Counted from the stretch's first letter, positions 50,762 to 60,187 are shown. The stretch is 64,000 nucleotides of DNA from Eubacterium sp. (GCA_022796875.1 JAAWJJ010000001.1:62001-126000), one strand, 5' to 3'. Notes: generated by a model from the letters alone, not told the origin. Made by a program: numbers and translations.

Positions 50762-51931
50762 ATGGTTTTAGAACTGGATATAAAGAAAAAACTGGGGAAT
50801 TTTAAACTGGATATTTCGTTTACGATGGAAAATGAAGTCTTTGCGTTGTTAGGCGCATCCGGCTGCGGGAAGAGCATGACGTTAAAATGTATCGCAGGGA
50901 TCGAACAGCCGGACGAGGGCAGGATCGTCTTAAACGGCAGAGTGCTTTACGATTCTGCAAAAAATATAAACCTGACTCCGCAAAAACGGAAAGTAGGCTA
51001 TATGTTTCAGGATTACGCCCTGTTTCCGAATATGACGGTCGAGAAAAACATTATGGCCGGCATGGGAAAGCATCCACAGGCCGGAAAAGTGGAGGAGTAT
51101 ATCAGAATCTTCCGTTTGCAGGGGCTGGAGCGGCGTTTGCCGGGGGAACTGTCAGGCGGTCAGAAACAGCGGGTGGCCATGGCGAGAATGTTAGCTGCCG
51201 AACCGGAAATTCTGCTGCTGGACGAACCGTTTTCCGCCCTGGACAGTTATCTGCAGTGGGAAGTCGAGCGGGAGATGATGGAAATATTAGAAAAGATAAA
51301 GAAACCGGTTGTTTTCGTTTCGCATAACCGTGACGAAGTGTACCGGATCTGTGATTTGATCGGAGTAGTGGAAGCGGGAAAGCTGGAAGTCATCGAAACG
51401 AAAGAAGAACTGTTTGAAAATCCGAAGACGGTAGCGGCGGCGCTTTTGTCCGGATGTAAAAACATTTTCCCGATTCGGAAAATCGACGAATACCATTTTG
51501 AATTTGAAGCGCTGGATCATGCGGTATTTTATACAGGACAGCCGATTCCGGAAAGAGCCGGGTATGTTGGTATCCGGGCGCATTATATTGATATTTTTCC
51601 GGCGGGAAACGGACCGGCGGAAACCGAAACAGCAGAAACCATGACGCTGGAAACCGAAGCAGCAGAACCCATGGCGCCAAAAACCAATGAGTCAGAAACC
51701 GTGATGCCGGAAACCGGGGAAAGTAAGGGGGTTAATTGTGTGCGTATGGTGATTGACCGCATTATCCAGCAGCCGTTTTCCACGGTGATTATGCTGCGTA
51801 TGCCAGCGGCAGAAAAAAACCGCTCGCTGATCCGGATTGAAATGGGAAAAGAAAAAGCGGCGGTTTTTTGTGAAAATGATGCGGTGGAAGTGCATTTTTA
51901 TCCAAAGACACTGCTGCTGTTACGGAAGTAG
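50762..51931 (+). CDS. modC: Molybdate ABC transporter ATPase
   Basis: A 389-residue ATPase: Walker A GASGCGKS (about 31-38), signature LSGGQKQRVAMARML and Walker B LLLDEPFSALD. The C-terminal regulatory part (about 235-389) is interrupted at about 287-320 by a Glu/Thr-rich low-complexity insert built from a 30-bp DNA repeat, unusual for ModC, before the final segment. It completes modABC; the convergent permease gene starts 5 bases away on the other strand. Confidence 0.93.
   Translation: MVLELDIKKKLGNFKLDISFTMENEVFALLGASGCGKSMTLKCIAGIEQPDEGRIVLNGRVLYDSAKNINLTPQKRKVGYMFQDYALFPNMTVEKNIMAGMGKHPQAGKVEEYIRIFRLQGLERRLPGELSGGQKQRVAMARMLAAEPEILLLDEPFSALDSYLQWEVEREMMEILEKIKKPVVFVSHNRDEVYRICDLIGVVEAGKLEVIETKEELFENPKTVAAALLSGCKNIFPIRKIDEYHFEFEALDHAVFYTGQPIPERAGYVGIRAHYIDIFPAGNGPAETETAETMTLETEAAEPMAPKTNESETVMPETGESKGVNCVRMVIDRIIQQPFSTVIMLRMPAAEKNRSLIRIEMGKEKAAVFCENDAVEVHFYPKTLLLLRK
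51620..51719 (+). repeat. 30-bp minisatellite inside modC, about 3.3 copies
   Basis: Units start at 51620, 51650, 51680 and 51710 (last partial). Each begins near GAAACCGAA and the copies are in frame, adding ten residues each (ETETAETMTL, ETEAAEPMAP, KTNESETVMP). Copy number could vary between strains. Confidence 0.8.
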
Positions 51932-51936
51932 GGAGA

Positions 51937-53253
51937 TCATTTCTTTACTTCCATATTTTTTGGCAGTATCAGGTTTAATATAACGGCAACAAGAAATACT
52001 GTGGCAACGCAGTTCTGGGCGAAAACGTTTTGGACAATCCGGGGAAAAATGGCAAATATTTCGGGGACCTGCGTAAAACCGATGCCGATGCTTAAAGATA
52101 ATGCGACAATGGTTATATTTCTCTGGGAATAGCCGCAGCTGCTGATCATCCGAAGTCCGCTAACAACAATTGTTCCGAACATCATAATGGTACAGCCGCC
52201 CAGTACGGCATCTGGCAGGGTTGCCAGCAATGTGCCGAATATGGGAAAAATCCCGGCAAGCATCATGATTATGGCTCCAGTGGCAATGGTAAGACGGTTT
52301 ACCACTTTTGTCATGGCAACAAGTCCGACGTTCTGGCTGAAAGATGTGATCGGCAGGCAGCCAAAAAGAGCCGACAAAGCGCTGATAAAGCCGTCGCAAG
52401 TCAGGGAACCGGAAATTTCCTTTGTAGCGGCCTTTCTGTTCAGGCCGGAAGTTGCCAGCGCCGAAGTGTCGCCGATGGTTTCGGTTGCGGATACCAGAAA
52501 AATAAGGACGACCGCTATAATAGCGTCTATATTAAATTCCGGTTTAAAGGGCAGTATGGATGGCAGGGCCACAACAGAAGCTGATTTTAAAGCGGAAAAA
52601 TCTATCATGCCCATGCATAGTGCCACAACATATCCGACTGCAAGGCCAAAGAGAACGGAAAGCTGCTTCCAGTAAGATTTTGCTAAAATATTAAAAAGCA
52701 GGCAGCACAAAAGGGTGATTGTACCAAGGATCCAGTTGGCCGCCGAGCCAAATCCGTCGTTCCCGTTTCCGCCTCCGAAAGACGCTGCGCCTACAGATAA
52801 CAGGGAGAATCCAATGGCCGTAACGACGCTTGCCGCTACAATGGGCGCAATTAGTTTGGTCCAGTACCTGGCAAATAGTCCCAGGACGCCTTCGATAATG
52901 CCGCCGACTAAAACAGCCCCTACAATCGCGTTATAACCATAGACAGGCCCGATATAGCAGAACACGGAAACAAAGGTAAAGCTGATTCCCATGACAATAG
53001 GAAGTCCCGAGCCGATTCTCCATAAAGGGAACAACTGTATCAGGGTTCCGATTCCAGCTATGACCATAGCGCTTTGTATCAGGCCGGCGCTTTGTGAAGC
53101 GTCGAGTCCGCTGGCTCCGGCTACAATAATGATAGGAGCGATATTTGCCACAAACATAGCCAGTATATGCTGCAAACCGAAAGGAACTGCTTTGCTGAAA
53201 GGAACTCTTCCTTCCAGCCGGTATATGTTATCAATACTTGCTTTTTTATCCAT
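51937..53253 (-). CDS. Nucleobase:cation symporter-2 (xanthine/uracil permease family)
   Basis: A 438-residue NCS2 protein with about 12-14 helices. FGLQHILAMFVANIAPIIIV at the N-terminus and SATETIGDTSALATSGLNRK (with the conserved Glu of the family) are typical of purine permeases such as PbuX/UapA. It sits 22 bases after a remnant of xpt (xanthine phosphoribosyltransferase); in many Firmicutes xpt-pbuX form an operon, so this is most likely a xanthine permease. Confidence 0.92.
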   Translation of the reverse strand: MDKKASIDNIYRLEGRVPFSKAVPFGLQHILAMFVANIAPIIIVAGASGLDASQSAGLIQSAMVIAGIGTLIQLFPLWRIGSGLPIVMGISFTFVSVFCYIGPVYGYNAIVGAVLVGGIIEGVLGLFARYWTKLIAPIVAASVVTAIGFSLLSVGAASFGGGNGNDGFGSAANWILGTITLLCCLLFNILAKSYWKQLSVLFGLAVGYVVALCMGMIDFSALKSASVVALPSILPFKPEFNIDAIIAVVLIFLVSATETIGDTSALATSGLNRKAATKEISGSLTCDGFISALSALFGCLPITSFSQNVGLVAMTKVVNRLTIATGAIIMMLAGIFPIFGTLLATLPDAVLGGCTIMMFGTIVVSGLRMISSCGYSQRNITIVALSLSIGIGFTQVPEIFAIFPRIVQNVFAQNCVATVFLVAVILNLILPKNMEVKK

Positions 53254-53274
53254 CCGTCTATTCTGCCCTTTCTG

Positions 53275-53442
53275 TTATTTTTGCTTTTGTTCCCTGAAAT
53301 GGATCCTGTCTGTAGAGGCGTCCATGCCGTCTACAATAGCGAGGGATTCCAGATGATAGCCGAGATTCCTGATTGCACGTCCTCCGGGCTGAAATCCTTT
53401 TACAATTCCATCTTTTTGTAACCGTTCCTCTAAAAAATTTAT
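53275..53442 (-). pseudogene. xpt: Internally deleted xanthine phosphoribosyltransferase (xpt) remnant
   Basis: The minus strand reads 55 codons: an N-terminal piece NFLEERLQKDGIVK (like the start of Xpt) joined in frame to the C-terminal piece GFQPGGRAIRNLGYHLESLA and on to a stop at 53275. The central PRPP-binding part, about 130 residues, is missing. The first codon after a good GGGAGGAAC ribosome site is ATA where ATG is expected. Both defects mean no enzyme is made. The permease gene follows directly, as in intact xpt-pbuX operons. Confidence 0.8.
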
Positions 53443-53494
53443 CTTGAGTTCCTCCCGTATTATCAGAATCTGCCGTGAATGCCTTATCCTGGAG

Positions 53495-54613
53495 TCACCC
53501 CAAAGTTGCGGTTACACGCTCCAGTTCTTCCCGGATTGAAATATGCTGTGGACAGGCTTCTTCGCATTTCCCGCATTTGATACATTCGGCGGCCCGTTTT
53601 TTACCATGTCCGTCGACCAGCCATTCGACATCTCTTTTTGCAGATGCTTCATTGTGATAGAGCGTAAAACCGTTCAACGTGGTAAAAGAACCGGAGATGC
53701 CGATATCCATCGGACAGACTTTTGCGCAATAGTTGCAGGTGGTGCATGGGATGAGCGGAATACGCGCCAGTTCCTCCTGCGCCGCTTTCAATGTTTGTTT
53801 CTGGCTGTCGGTCAGTCCGGTAAACCCTTTCATGAAAGAAAGATTGTCTTTCATCTGTTCGACGCTGCTCATTCCGGATAATACGGTAATCAGTCCGTCC
53901 AGATCCGCGGCAAAACGGACGCCCCATGAAGATATGGAAGATTCCGGTTCCGCTTCTTTTAAAATTTTCTGTACAGATTCCGGCGGATTGGCAAGCAGCC
54001 CGCCTTTTACCGGTTCCATAACGATGACCGGTTTCCCGTGTTTTCTGGCTGTTTCGTAGCAGGCTTTTGATTGGATCGCCGGGTTTTCCCAGTCTGCGTA
54101 GTTGATCTGCAGCTGTACAAACTCCATTTCCGGATGTGCGGTCAGTATTTCATCCAGTTCTTTGGCAGTGGAATGGAAAGAAAATCCCATGTGCCGGATT
54201 TTTCCCTCCGCTTTTTTCTCGGCAATCCAGCTCCACATGTCATAGTCGTCAAAGTATTTTGTCCGGCCCTCTCCGAGATTGTGGAGCAGGTAAAAATCAA
54301 AATAACCGGCACCGGTCTGTTTTAAGGAAGTATCAAATTGCCTGATCGCATCTTCCCGCGTTTTGGTATCGATCCATGCCGCATTTTTTGTTGCCAGATA
54401 AAAGCGTTCTCTCGGATACCTTTCTACTAACGCCTGCCTGATCGCGTCTTCGCTGCCGGCATAAGCCCATGCGGTATCAAAGTAATTAAATCCCGCCTCT
54501 AAAAACAAATCGACCATTTCTTTGGTCTGTTCTATATCGATTTTCCCGTCTTTTTGCGGCAGGCGCATTAAACCAAATCCCAGTTTTTTGATGTCTTCTC
54601 CTAAATATCCCAT
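53495..54613 (-). CDS. Aldo/keto reductase with C-terminal 4Fe-4S domain
   Basis: A 372-residue protein: aldo/keto reductase barrel (about 1-270; FGLMRLPQ, NYFDTAWAY with the catalytic Tyr, then MGFSFHS) followed by a 2[4Fe-4S]-like segment, CTTCNYCAKVCPM and CIKCGKCEEACP. This fusion family is common in anaerobes. GTG 54619 is a possible alternative start; ATG 54613 is preferred. It reads towards the xpt remnant and permease and may be co-transcribed. Confidence 0.92.
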   Translation of the reverse strand: MGYLGEDIKKLGFGLMRLPQKDGKIDIEQTKEMVDLFLEAGFNYFDTAWAYAGSEDAIRQALVERYPRERFYLATKNAAWIDTKTREDAIRQFDTSLKQTGAGYFDFYLLHNLGEGRTKYFDDYDMWSWIAEKKAEGKIRHMGFSFHSTAKELDEILTAHPEMEFVQLQINYADWENPAIQSKACYETARKHGKPVIVMEPVKGGLLANPPESVQKILKEAEPESSISSWGVRFAADLDGLITVLSGMSSVEQMKDNLSFMKGFTGLTDSQKQTLKAAQEELARIPLIPCTTCNYCAKVCPMDIGISGSFTTLNGFTLYHNEASAKRDVEWLVDGHGKKRAAECIKCGKCEEACPQHISIREELERVTATLG

Positions 54614-54797
54614 GATCACCTACATCCTTTCCGATAAAAATCAAATGTGAAAAGTTTCCTGTTCTTTGATTTTAATATATATGGAATAAAATGTAAAATA
54701 TTTATTTTGAAACAAAAACTACTAAATGGAATGTTATTGCTTGCTAAATGGATTATTTTTGGATATTATAAAAGAAAAGGCGAAGGAGCTGGCTGTC

Positions 54798-55094
54798 ATG
54801 AAAACAATAAGTATCAGACTGGAAGATACCATATATGAGGAATTAAGTGAGATGCTTAATGAGATGGGACAGACAAAGCAGACATTTTATGAATCTTTTA
54901 CCAGAACTGTGCTGAGAAAAAGAAATATACCTTTTACCATATCGGCGCCAGCAAAAGAGAGAAATACAGGTGAACGTGATAAAATGGCAGCCTTTGCAAG
55001 ATTAGAAGCTTCCAGGAAATCATTTTCTGAATCGATAGAATATGACATGGAAAGGGAGGCGGCTATGAATGAAAAATATGGCAGTGTTAATTGA
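54798..55094 (+). CDS. Antitoxin, RelB/DinJ-like ribbon-helix-helix
   Basis: A 98-residue protein with an N-terminal ribbon-helix-helix (MKTISIRLEDTIYEELSEML, about 1-45) and a C-terminal part that wraps the toxin. It starts with AAGGAG upstream and overlaps the toxin gene by 26 bases. It should neutralise the PIN-domain toxin and repress the pair's promoter in the 178-base AT-rich upstream gap. Confidence 0.85.
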   Translation: MKTISIRLEDTIYEELSEMLNEMGQTKQTFYESFTRTVLRKRNIPFTISAPAKERNTGERDKMAAFARLEASRKSFSESIEYDMEREAAMNEKYGSVN

Positions 55095-55491
55095 CACCAA
55101 TGTCCTGCTTAACTATATTACAGGAAGAAAAGACAAATTCCTGAATGAATCTATCAGAATTGTTGAATTGTGTGCTTTAGGAAAACTAAATGGATATATA
55201 GCATTTCATACGCTTTCTACATTGTGGTATGTGTTACGGAAGAAAAGTGACAAAGAGAGAAGAGATAATTTAAGAGATATTTGCACGATTTTTTCGGTTG
55301 CATCTGCATCAAAGACCGAAATAATGGATGCAATAGAAAATGTTGCTTTTGCAGATTTTGAAGATTGTTTGCAGGATAAATGCGCCAGGGAAGCAGGTGC
55401 AGATTATATCATTACCGTAAATGAGAAAGATTTTGAGAATTCGGAGATTGAAGCAATAAATTCCTGTGAGTTTTTGGAAAAATTAAAATGA
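55069..55491 (+). CDS. PIN-domain toxin (VapC-like ribonuclease)
   Basis: A 140-residue PIN-domain protein. MAVLIDTNVLLNYITGRKD holds the first metal-binding Asp, and EIMDAIENVAFADFEDCLQD and ADYIITVNEKDFENS hold the other acidic residues. VapC-type toxins cleave RNA. The antitoxin gene overlaps its start. A RelB-like antitoxin with a PIN toxin is a mixed but known combination. Confidence 0.88.
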   Translation: MKNMAVLIDTNVLLNYITGRKDKFLNESIRIVELCALGKLNGYIAFHTLSTLWYVLRKKSDKERRDNLRDICTIFSVASASKTEIMDAIENVAFADFEDCLQDKCAREAGADYIITVNEKDFENSEIEAINSCEFLEKLK

Positions 55492-55514
55492 ATTGCAGAG
55501 TACAGGAGGAAATC

Positions 55515-56363
55515 ATGAGTTTAGCAGATACGATATTTATTCGGATGTGTGAGGATATTTTGGAAAACGGGACCAGCACGGAGGGGGAGAAAGTCAGGCC
55601 GAAATGGCCGGACGGAACCAGTGCCTATACGATAAAAAAATTCGGGGTCGTCAACCGTTATGACCTGTCAAAAGAATTTCCGGCAATCACTTTGCGGAGG
55701 ACGGCGATCAAAAGCGCGGTGGATGAACTTTTGTGGATCTGGCAGAAAAAATCGAATAACATCCATGATTTAAAGAGCCACATCTGGGATGAATGGGCCG
55801 ACGAAGACGGCTCGATTGGCAAAGCTTACGGCTATCAGATGGGAGTAAAGCACAGTTACAGGGAAGGGGAATTTGACCAGGTAGACCGTGTGCTTTATGA
55901 TTTAAAGCAGAATCCGTTCAGCCGGCGTATATTAACCAATATATATGTGCATCAGGACCTGCATGAAATGAATCTTTATCCGTGCGCATACAGTATGACG
56001 TTTAACGTCACGCAGAAACCGGGAAAGGAACGCCTGACGTTAAACGGTATTTTAAACCAGCGTTCCCAGGACGTACTGACGGCGAACAACTGGAACGTGT
56101 GCCAGTATGCGGTTTTGCTGCTTATGATCGCGCAGGTCAGCGGAATGGAGGCAGGGGAGTTTGTGCATGTGATTGCAGACGCGCATATTTATGACCGGCA
56201 TATACCGCTTGTCAGGGAACTGATCGGCAGGGAAACCCATCCTGCGCCAAAAGTTTCGCTGAATCCGGAAATCAAAGATTTTTACAAATTTACGGCGGAC
56301 GATGTGATAGTAGAGGATTATGTAACCGGGTTGCAGATCAAAAATATTCCGGTTGCGATTTAG
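55515..56363 (+). CDS. thyA: Thymidylate synthase
   Basis: A 282-residue ThyA that methylates dUMP with methylene-THF. NLYPCAYSMTFNVT contains the catalytic Cys, RSQDVLTANNWNVCQYAVLL and HVIADAHIYDRH are the substrate- and folate-binding segments. The start at 55515 follows AGGAGG. folA follows after 63 bases, the usual pairing for recycling dihydrofolate. Confidence 0.96.
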   Translation: MSLADTIFIRMCEDILENGTSTEGEKVRPKWPDGTSAYTIKKFGVVNRYDLSKEFPAITLRRTAIKSAVDELLWIWQKKSNNIHDLKSHIWDEWADEDGSIGKAYGYQMGVKHSYREGEFDQVDRVLYDLKQNPFSRRILTNIYVHQDLHEMNLYPCAYSMTFNVTQKPGKERLTLNGILNQRSQDVLTANNWNVCQYAVLLLMIAQVSGMEAGEFVHVIADAHIYDRHIPLVRELIGRETHPAPKVSLNPEIKDFYKFTADDVIVEDYVTGLQIKNIPVAI

Positions 56364-56426
56364 TATATATGCGCCGGGACGGCAGCGGCAGGAAACTGTG
56401 AATAGTTGGAAAGGACGGGAAATATT

Positions 56427-56921
56427 ATGAATTTAATTGCTGCAGTGGACGAAAACTGGGCCATTGGACTGAATAACGAGCTGCTCGTCAGTATTCCGGA
56501 CGATATGAAATACTTCCGCGAGCATACGGTAGGAAAAGTTATTGTCATGGGGCGGAAAACGCTGGAAAGTTTTCCGGGCGGCCAGCCTTTAAAAAAGCGG
56601 ACGAACATTGTCCTGACAACAGATCAAAACTATAAAGCGAAAGACGTGGTCGTCGTCCATAGCTTGGACGAATTAAGGGAACGTTTATCAGAGTATGACA
56701 GTAAGGATATTTTTGTCATAGGCGGAGAGCAGGTGTACCGGCAGCTATTGGACGACTGCGATACCGCGCATATCACGAAAATTCATTATTCCTATCAGGC
56801 AGACGCCTATTTCCCGAATCTGGATGAAAAGGAAGAGTGGGTCATCGCGGCGACCAGCGAAGAACATACTTATTTTGACCTGGAATATGAATTTATAAAA
56901 TACATAAGGAAAGCAAAGTGA
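56427..56921 (+). CDS. folA: Dihydrofolate reductase
   Basis: A 164-residue DHFR. MNLIAAVDENWAIGLNNELL and IPDDMKYFREHTVGKVIVMG (with the active-site Asp and NADPH-binding region) and FVIGGEQVYRQLL are diagnostic. Start at 56427 with AAAGGACGGG. It regenerates THF after ThyA. Confidence 0.96.
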   Translation: MNLIAAVDENWAIGLNNELLVSIPDDMKYFREHTVGKVIVMGRKTLESFPGGQPLKKRTNIVLTTDQNYKAKDVVVVHSLDELRERLSEYDSKDIFVIGGEQVYRQLLDDCDTAHITKIHYSYQADAYFPNLDEKEEWVIAATSEEHTYFDLEYEFIKYIRKAK

Positions 56922-56927
56922 TGGGTT

Positions 56928-57878
56928 TTGGAAAATTTTATATTCAGTATTAATACGACGATTCCGATTTTTCTCGTTATGGTGATCGGATATTTTCTGG
57001 GAAGAATCGGGATTTTAAACGATAATTTTGTATCCGTGGCGAATAAGTTCAATTTCAAAGTGACCTTACCGGTACTGTTGTTTAAAGACATTTCATCTGT
57101 GGATATCCGGGCGATTTTTGATTTGAAATATGTACTTTTCTGCGCAATCGCGACGTCAGTCTGTTTTTGGGGCGTCTGGGGACTTGCCAAAATTTTTGCA
57201 AAAGACAAATCCATCGTCGGTGCGTTTGTACAGGCGTCGTTCCGCAGCAGCGCCGCGGTCATGGGGCTGGCGTTTATACAAAATGTTTACGGAGAGTCCG
57301 CAATGGGGCCGTTAATGATTATCGGGGCGGTTCCGTTATACAATATTTATTCGGTCATTGTACTGACTTTTGAGGGAGAACATCCGGAAGGAGTACAGGA
57401 TACAAGTAAAATCCGGGAAGCCGGAATTAATATTTTGAAAAATCCGATCATTATCGCCATTATACTGGGACTGATCGTTGCGTTTTTCAGAATTGATTTC
57501 CCGGTGATCGTAAATTCCACAGTAAAAAGCGTGGCAGCCATGGCAACGCCATTAGCTCTGATCGGTATGGGAGCCGGATTTGAAGGAAGAAAAGCTCTGG
57601 CAAAAATCAGGCCGACGCTTATCGCGGCGTTTATCAAGCTGGTAGCGCAGGCAGTGATTTTCATACCGATTGCGGCAGCATTAGGGTTTACCGGTGAAAA
57701 AATGATCGCGATTGTCGTTATGTTAGCGGCGCCGGCGACGCCAAGCTGCTATATTATGGCAAAGAATATGCATAACGACGGTACGCTGACAGCAAGTATT
57801 GTCGTCACGACGACCTTGTTAGCGGCATTTACGCTGACGGGTTGGATTTTTATATTAAGAACACTGGGATTCATATAA
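56928..57878 (+). CDS. AEC family transporter (auxin efflux carrier-like)
   Basis: A 316-residue membrane protein with about 10 helices, in two similar halves (N-terminal TIPIFLVMVIGYFLGRIGIL and C-terminal ATPLALIGMGAGFEGRKALA). AEC proteins export or import organic acids such as malate or malonate. TTG start 7 bases after folA. No clue on substrate. Confidence 0.88.
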   Translation: MENFIFSINTTIPIFLVMVIGYFLGRIGILNDNFVSVANKFNFKVTLPVLLFKDISSVDIRAIFDLKYVLFCAIATSVCFWGVWGLAKIFAKDKSIVGAFVQASFRSSAAVMGLAFIQNVYGESAMGPLMIIGAVPLYNIYSVIVLTFEGEHPEGVQDTSKIREAGINILKNPIIIAIILGLIVAFFRIDFPVIVNSTVKSVAAMATPLALIGMGAGFEGRKALAKIRPTLIAAFIKLVAQAVIFIPIAAALGFTGEKMIAIVVMLAAPATPSCYIMAKNMHNDGTLTASIVVTTTLLAAFTLTGWIFILRTLGFI

Positions 57879-57942
57879 CCGGTATACAAAAACAGATCAA
57901 TAGTTTGTAAGGGATAAGTTAGGAAAGAAAGGATTAGTAAAT

Positions 57943-59667
57943 ATGGATTGTGCCGGAAAAAAATTATTTATAAAAGCGTTGCTGGAAGAAAAAACAGATA
58001 CTGTATTTGCCTATCCGGGAGGTACAGTAACCGATCTTTTTGATGAATTATATAAACAGGATAAAATACATGTTGTGCTGCCGCGTCATGAACAGGCGTT
58101 AGTGCATGAAGCGGAAGGGTATGCCCGCGCGACCGGAAAGACGGGGGTTTGCCTTGTAACGAGCGGGCCGGGGGCGACGAATACCGTGACGGCGATTGCA
58201 GACGCATTTTATGACAGCATCCCGTTAGTATGTTTTACCGGGCAGGTGCCGTTAAGCCTGATCGGAAACGACGCGTTCCAGGAAGTGGATATTGTCGGAA
58301 TGGTACGGGGGATTACCAAATATGCGGTAACGGTCCGCGACCGGAAAGATCTCGGAAAAATTATCAAAATGGCGTTTCATATTGCCAGAACCGGAAAACC
58401 GGGGCCGGTGTTAATTGACCTGCCGAAAGATATCCAGACGTCGTCCGGGCCGTCGGAATATCCGGAAACGGTAAACATCCGCGGATACAAAATTAATGAA
58501 AACATACATGTCGGACAGTTAAAAAAAGCGTTCAAACTGTTAAACGCTGCGAAGAAGCCGATTATCCTGGCCGGCGGCGGCGTGCGGATTGCCGGCGCGG
58601 AAAACGAGCTGCGGCAGTTTATTGAAAAGACGCGTATCCCATTAGTAACAACAGTGATGGGGAAAGGCCTGATTTCCGAAGATATCCGTTATTATATCGG
58701 AAACTGCGGAATGCACGGGCGGTATTCCGCCAATAAAGCGGTCAGCGAATGTGACGTTTTGTTTTCGATCGGAACCAGGTTTAACGACCGGATTACCGGC
58801 GATTTGAATGAATTTGCGCCGAAAGCAAAAATTATCCATATCGATATTGATACGGCTTCCATTTCGCGAAATGTTGTCGTAGACGTACCGATCGTTGCTG
58901 ATGCCAAAATGGCATTGGAGAAAATGGTAGAATGGGGCGAACGCAGGGAAACCGGCGCATGGATGAACGAGATTTATGCCTGGGAGGAAGAAAATCCTCT
59001 GGAAATGAACCGCAATAAAGGCATGACGCCGCAAATGATTATGGAACATCTGAACCGGAATTTTGAGGACGGAATTTTTGTAACCGACGTCGGACAGCAT
59101 CAGATGTGGGCGTCGCAGTATCTGCGTCTGGAAGGGAAAAAACAGTTTATTACTTCCGGCGGCCTGGGAACGATGGGCTTCGGATTCCCGGCGGCGGTTG
59201 GTGCGAAAATCGGCGCGCCGGACCGGCCGGTCGTATGCATTACCGGAGACGGCGGCTTTCAGATGAATCTTCAGGAACTGGCGACAGCTCTTGTCGAGGG
59301 GGCGCCGGTAATTATCTGTTTGCTTAATAATTACTATCTGGGTATGGTGCGCCAGATGCAGCAGTTGTTTTACGGGAAACGATATGAAGCCACCTGCCTG
59401 CGCCGCAGAAAAACCTGTCCGCCGCAGTGCAAGGGGCCGAATGAAAACTGCCCTCCATACACGCCTGATTTTGTGCGGCTGGCAGAAAGTTATGGCGGAA
59501 AAGGATTTCGCGTAACGAAAGAGGACGAGATAGACGCGGCATTAGAGCAGGCGAAGCAGAATACGGAATCTCCGACCATCATCGAATTCATGATTGCCAC
59601 AGACGAAATCGTATTACCGATGGTAAAAGGCGGCAATCCAATGAGTGAAATGATTTTGAGTAAATAG
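57943..59667 (+). CDS. ilvB: Acetolactate synthase, large (catalytic) subunit
   Basis: A 574-residue ThDP-dependent enzyme for branched-chain amino acid synthesis. The catalytic Glu lies in RHEQALVHEAEGYARATGK, and the ThDP motif is GDGGFQMNLQELATALVEGA ... NNYYLGMVRQ. A Cys-rich insert (CLRRRKTCPPQCKGPNENC, about 484-502) sits in the usually variable loop; it appears common in Lachnospiraceae (memory). The small subunit gene follows. GAAAGAAAGG precedes the start. Confidence 0.95.
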   Translation: MDCAGKKLFIKALLEEKTDTVFAYPGGTVTDLFDELYKQDKIHVVLPRHEQALVHEAEGYARATGKTGVCLVTSGPGATNTVTAIADAFYDSIPLVCFTGQVPLSLIGNDAFQEVDIVGMVRGITKYAVTVRDRKDLGKIIKMAFHIARTGKPGPVLIDLPKDIQTSSGPSEYPETVNIRGYKINENIHVGQLKKAFKLLNAAKKPIILAGGGVRIAGAENELRQFIEKTRIPLVTTVMGKGLISEDIRYYIGNCGMHGRYSANKAVSECDVLFSIGTRFNDRITGDLNEFAPKAKIIHIDIDTASISRNVVVDVPIVADAKMALEKMVEWGERRETGAWMNEIYAWEEENPLEMNRNKGMTPQMIMEHLNRNFEDGIFVTDVGQHQMWASQYLRLEGKKQFITSGGLGTMGFGFPAAVGAKIGAPDRPVVCITGDGGFQMNLQELATALVEGAPVIICLLNNYYLGMVRQMQQLFYGKRYEATCLRRRKTCPPQCKGPNENCPPYTPDFVRLAESYGGKGFRVTKEDEIDAALEQAKQNTESPTIIEFMIATDEIVLPMVKGGNPMSEMILSK

Positions 59668-59683
59668 TATGGAGGAAGACACT

Positions 59684-60187
59684 ATGGAAATGAAGAAAAG
59701 ATGGATCGCACTGTATGTGGAAAACCAGGTCGGTGTGCTGGCAAAAATATCGGGACTGTTTTCTGGAAAATCATATAACCTGCAAAGCCTGACGGTCGGC
59801 ACGACGGAGGACGAAACCGTATCCCGTATGACGATCGGGGTCATGAGTGACGATATTACGTTTGAACAGATCAAAAAGCAGTTAAACCGGATGGTGGAAG
59901 TTATCAAAGTCATAGATCTGACAAACGTACCGGTGCATATGAAAGAAATACTGTTTGTGAAAGTGAAAGAGTGTACGATAGAAGACAAAACGGAGCTGTT
60001 CCAGATTGCGCAGGTATTTCATGTGGACGTAACGGATATCGGTGAAGACAGCGTATTGCTGGAATGTCTGCTGACCGAACACGGCACGGAAGAAATGATC
60101 GTCCTGGTAAAGTCAAAGTTTAAAAAAGTGGAAATAGTGCGCGGAGGCGCAGTTGCCATTGAATCAATCAGTACTTCCTGCCGTTAG
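59684..60187 (+). CDS. ilvN: Acetolactate synthase, small (regulatory) subunit
   Basis: A 167-residue ACT-domain protein (RWIALYVENQVGVLAKISGL, then the C-terminal ALS_ss_C domain). It binds valine and controls IlvB. The ATG at 59684 follows GGAGG; the ATG at 59669 lies upstream of the site itself. It starts 16 bases after ilvB. Confidence 0.95.
   Translation: MEMKKRWIALYVENQVGVLAKISGLFSGKSYNLQSLTVGTTEDETVSRMTIGVMSDDITFEQIKKQLNRMVEVIKVIDLTNVPVHMKEILFVKVKECTIEDKTELFQIAQVFHVDVTDIGEDSVLLECLLTEHGTEEMIVLVKSKFKKVEIVRGGAVAIESISTSCR

Noticed and set aside
53443..53494. Guanine/xanthine riboswitch before the xpt remnant
   Set aside because: Only about 50 bases separate the aldo/keto reductase stop from the remnant and no purine-riboswitch core was seen.
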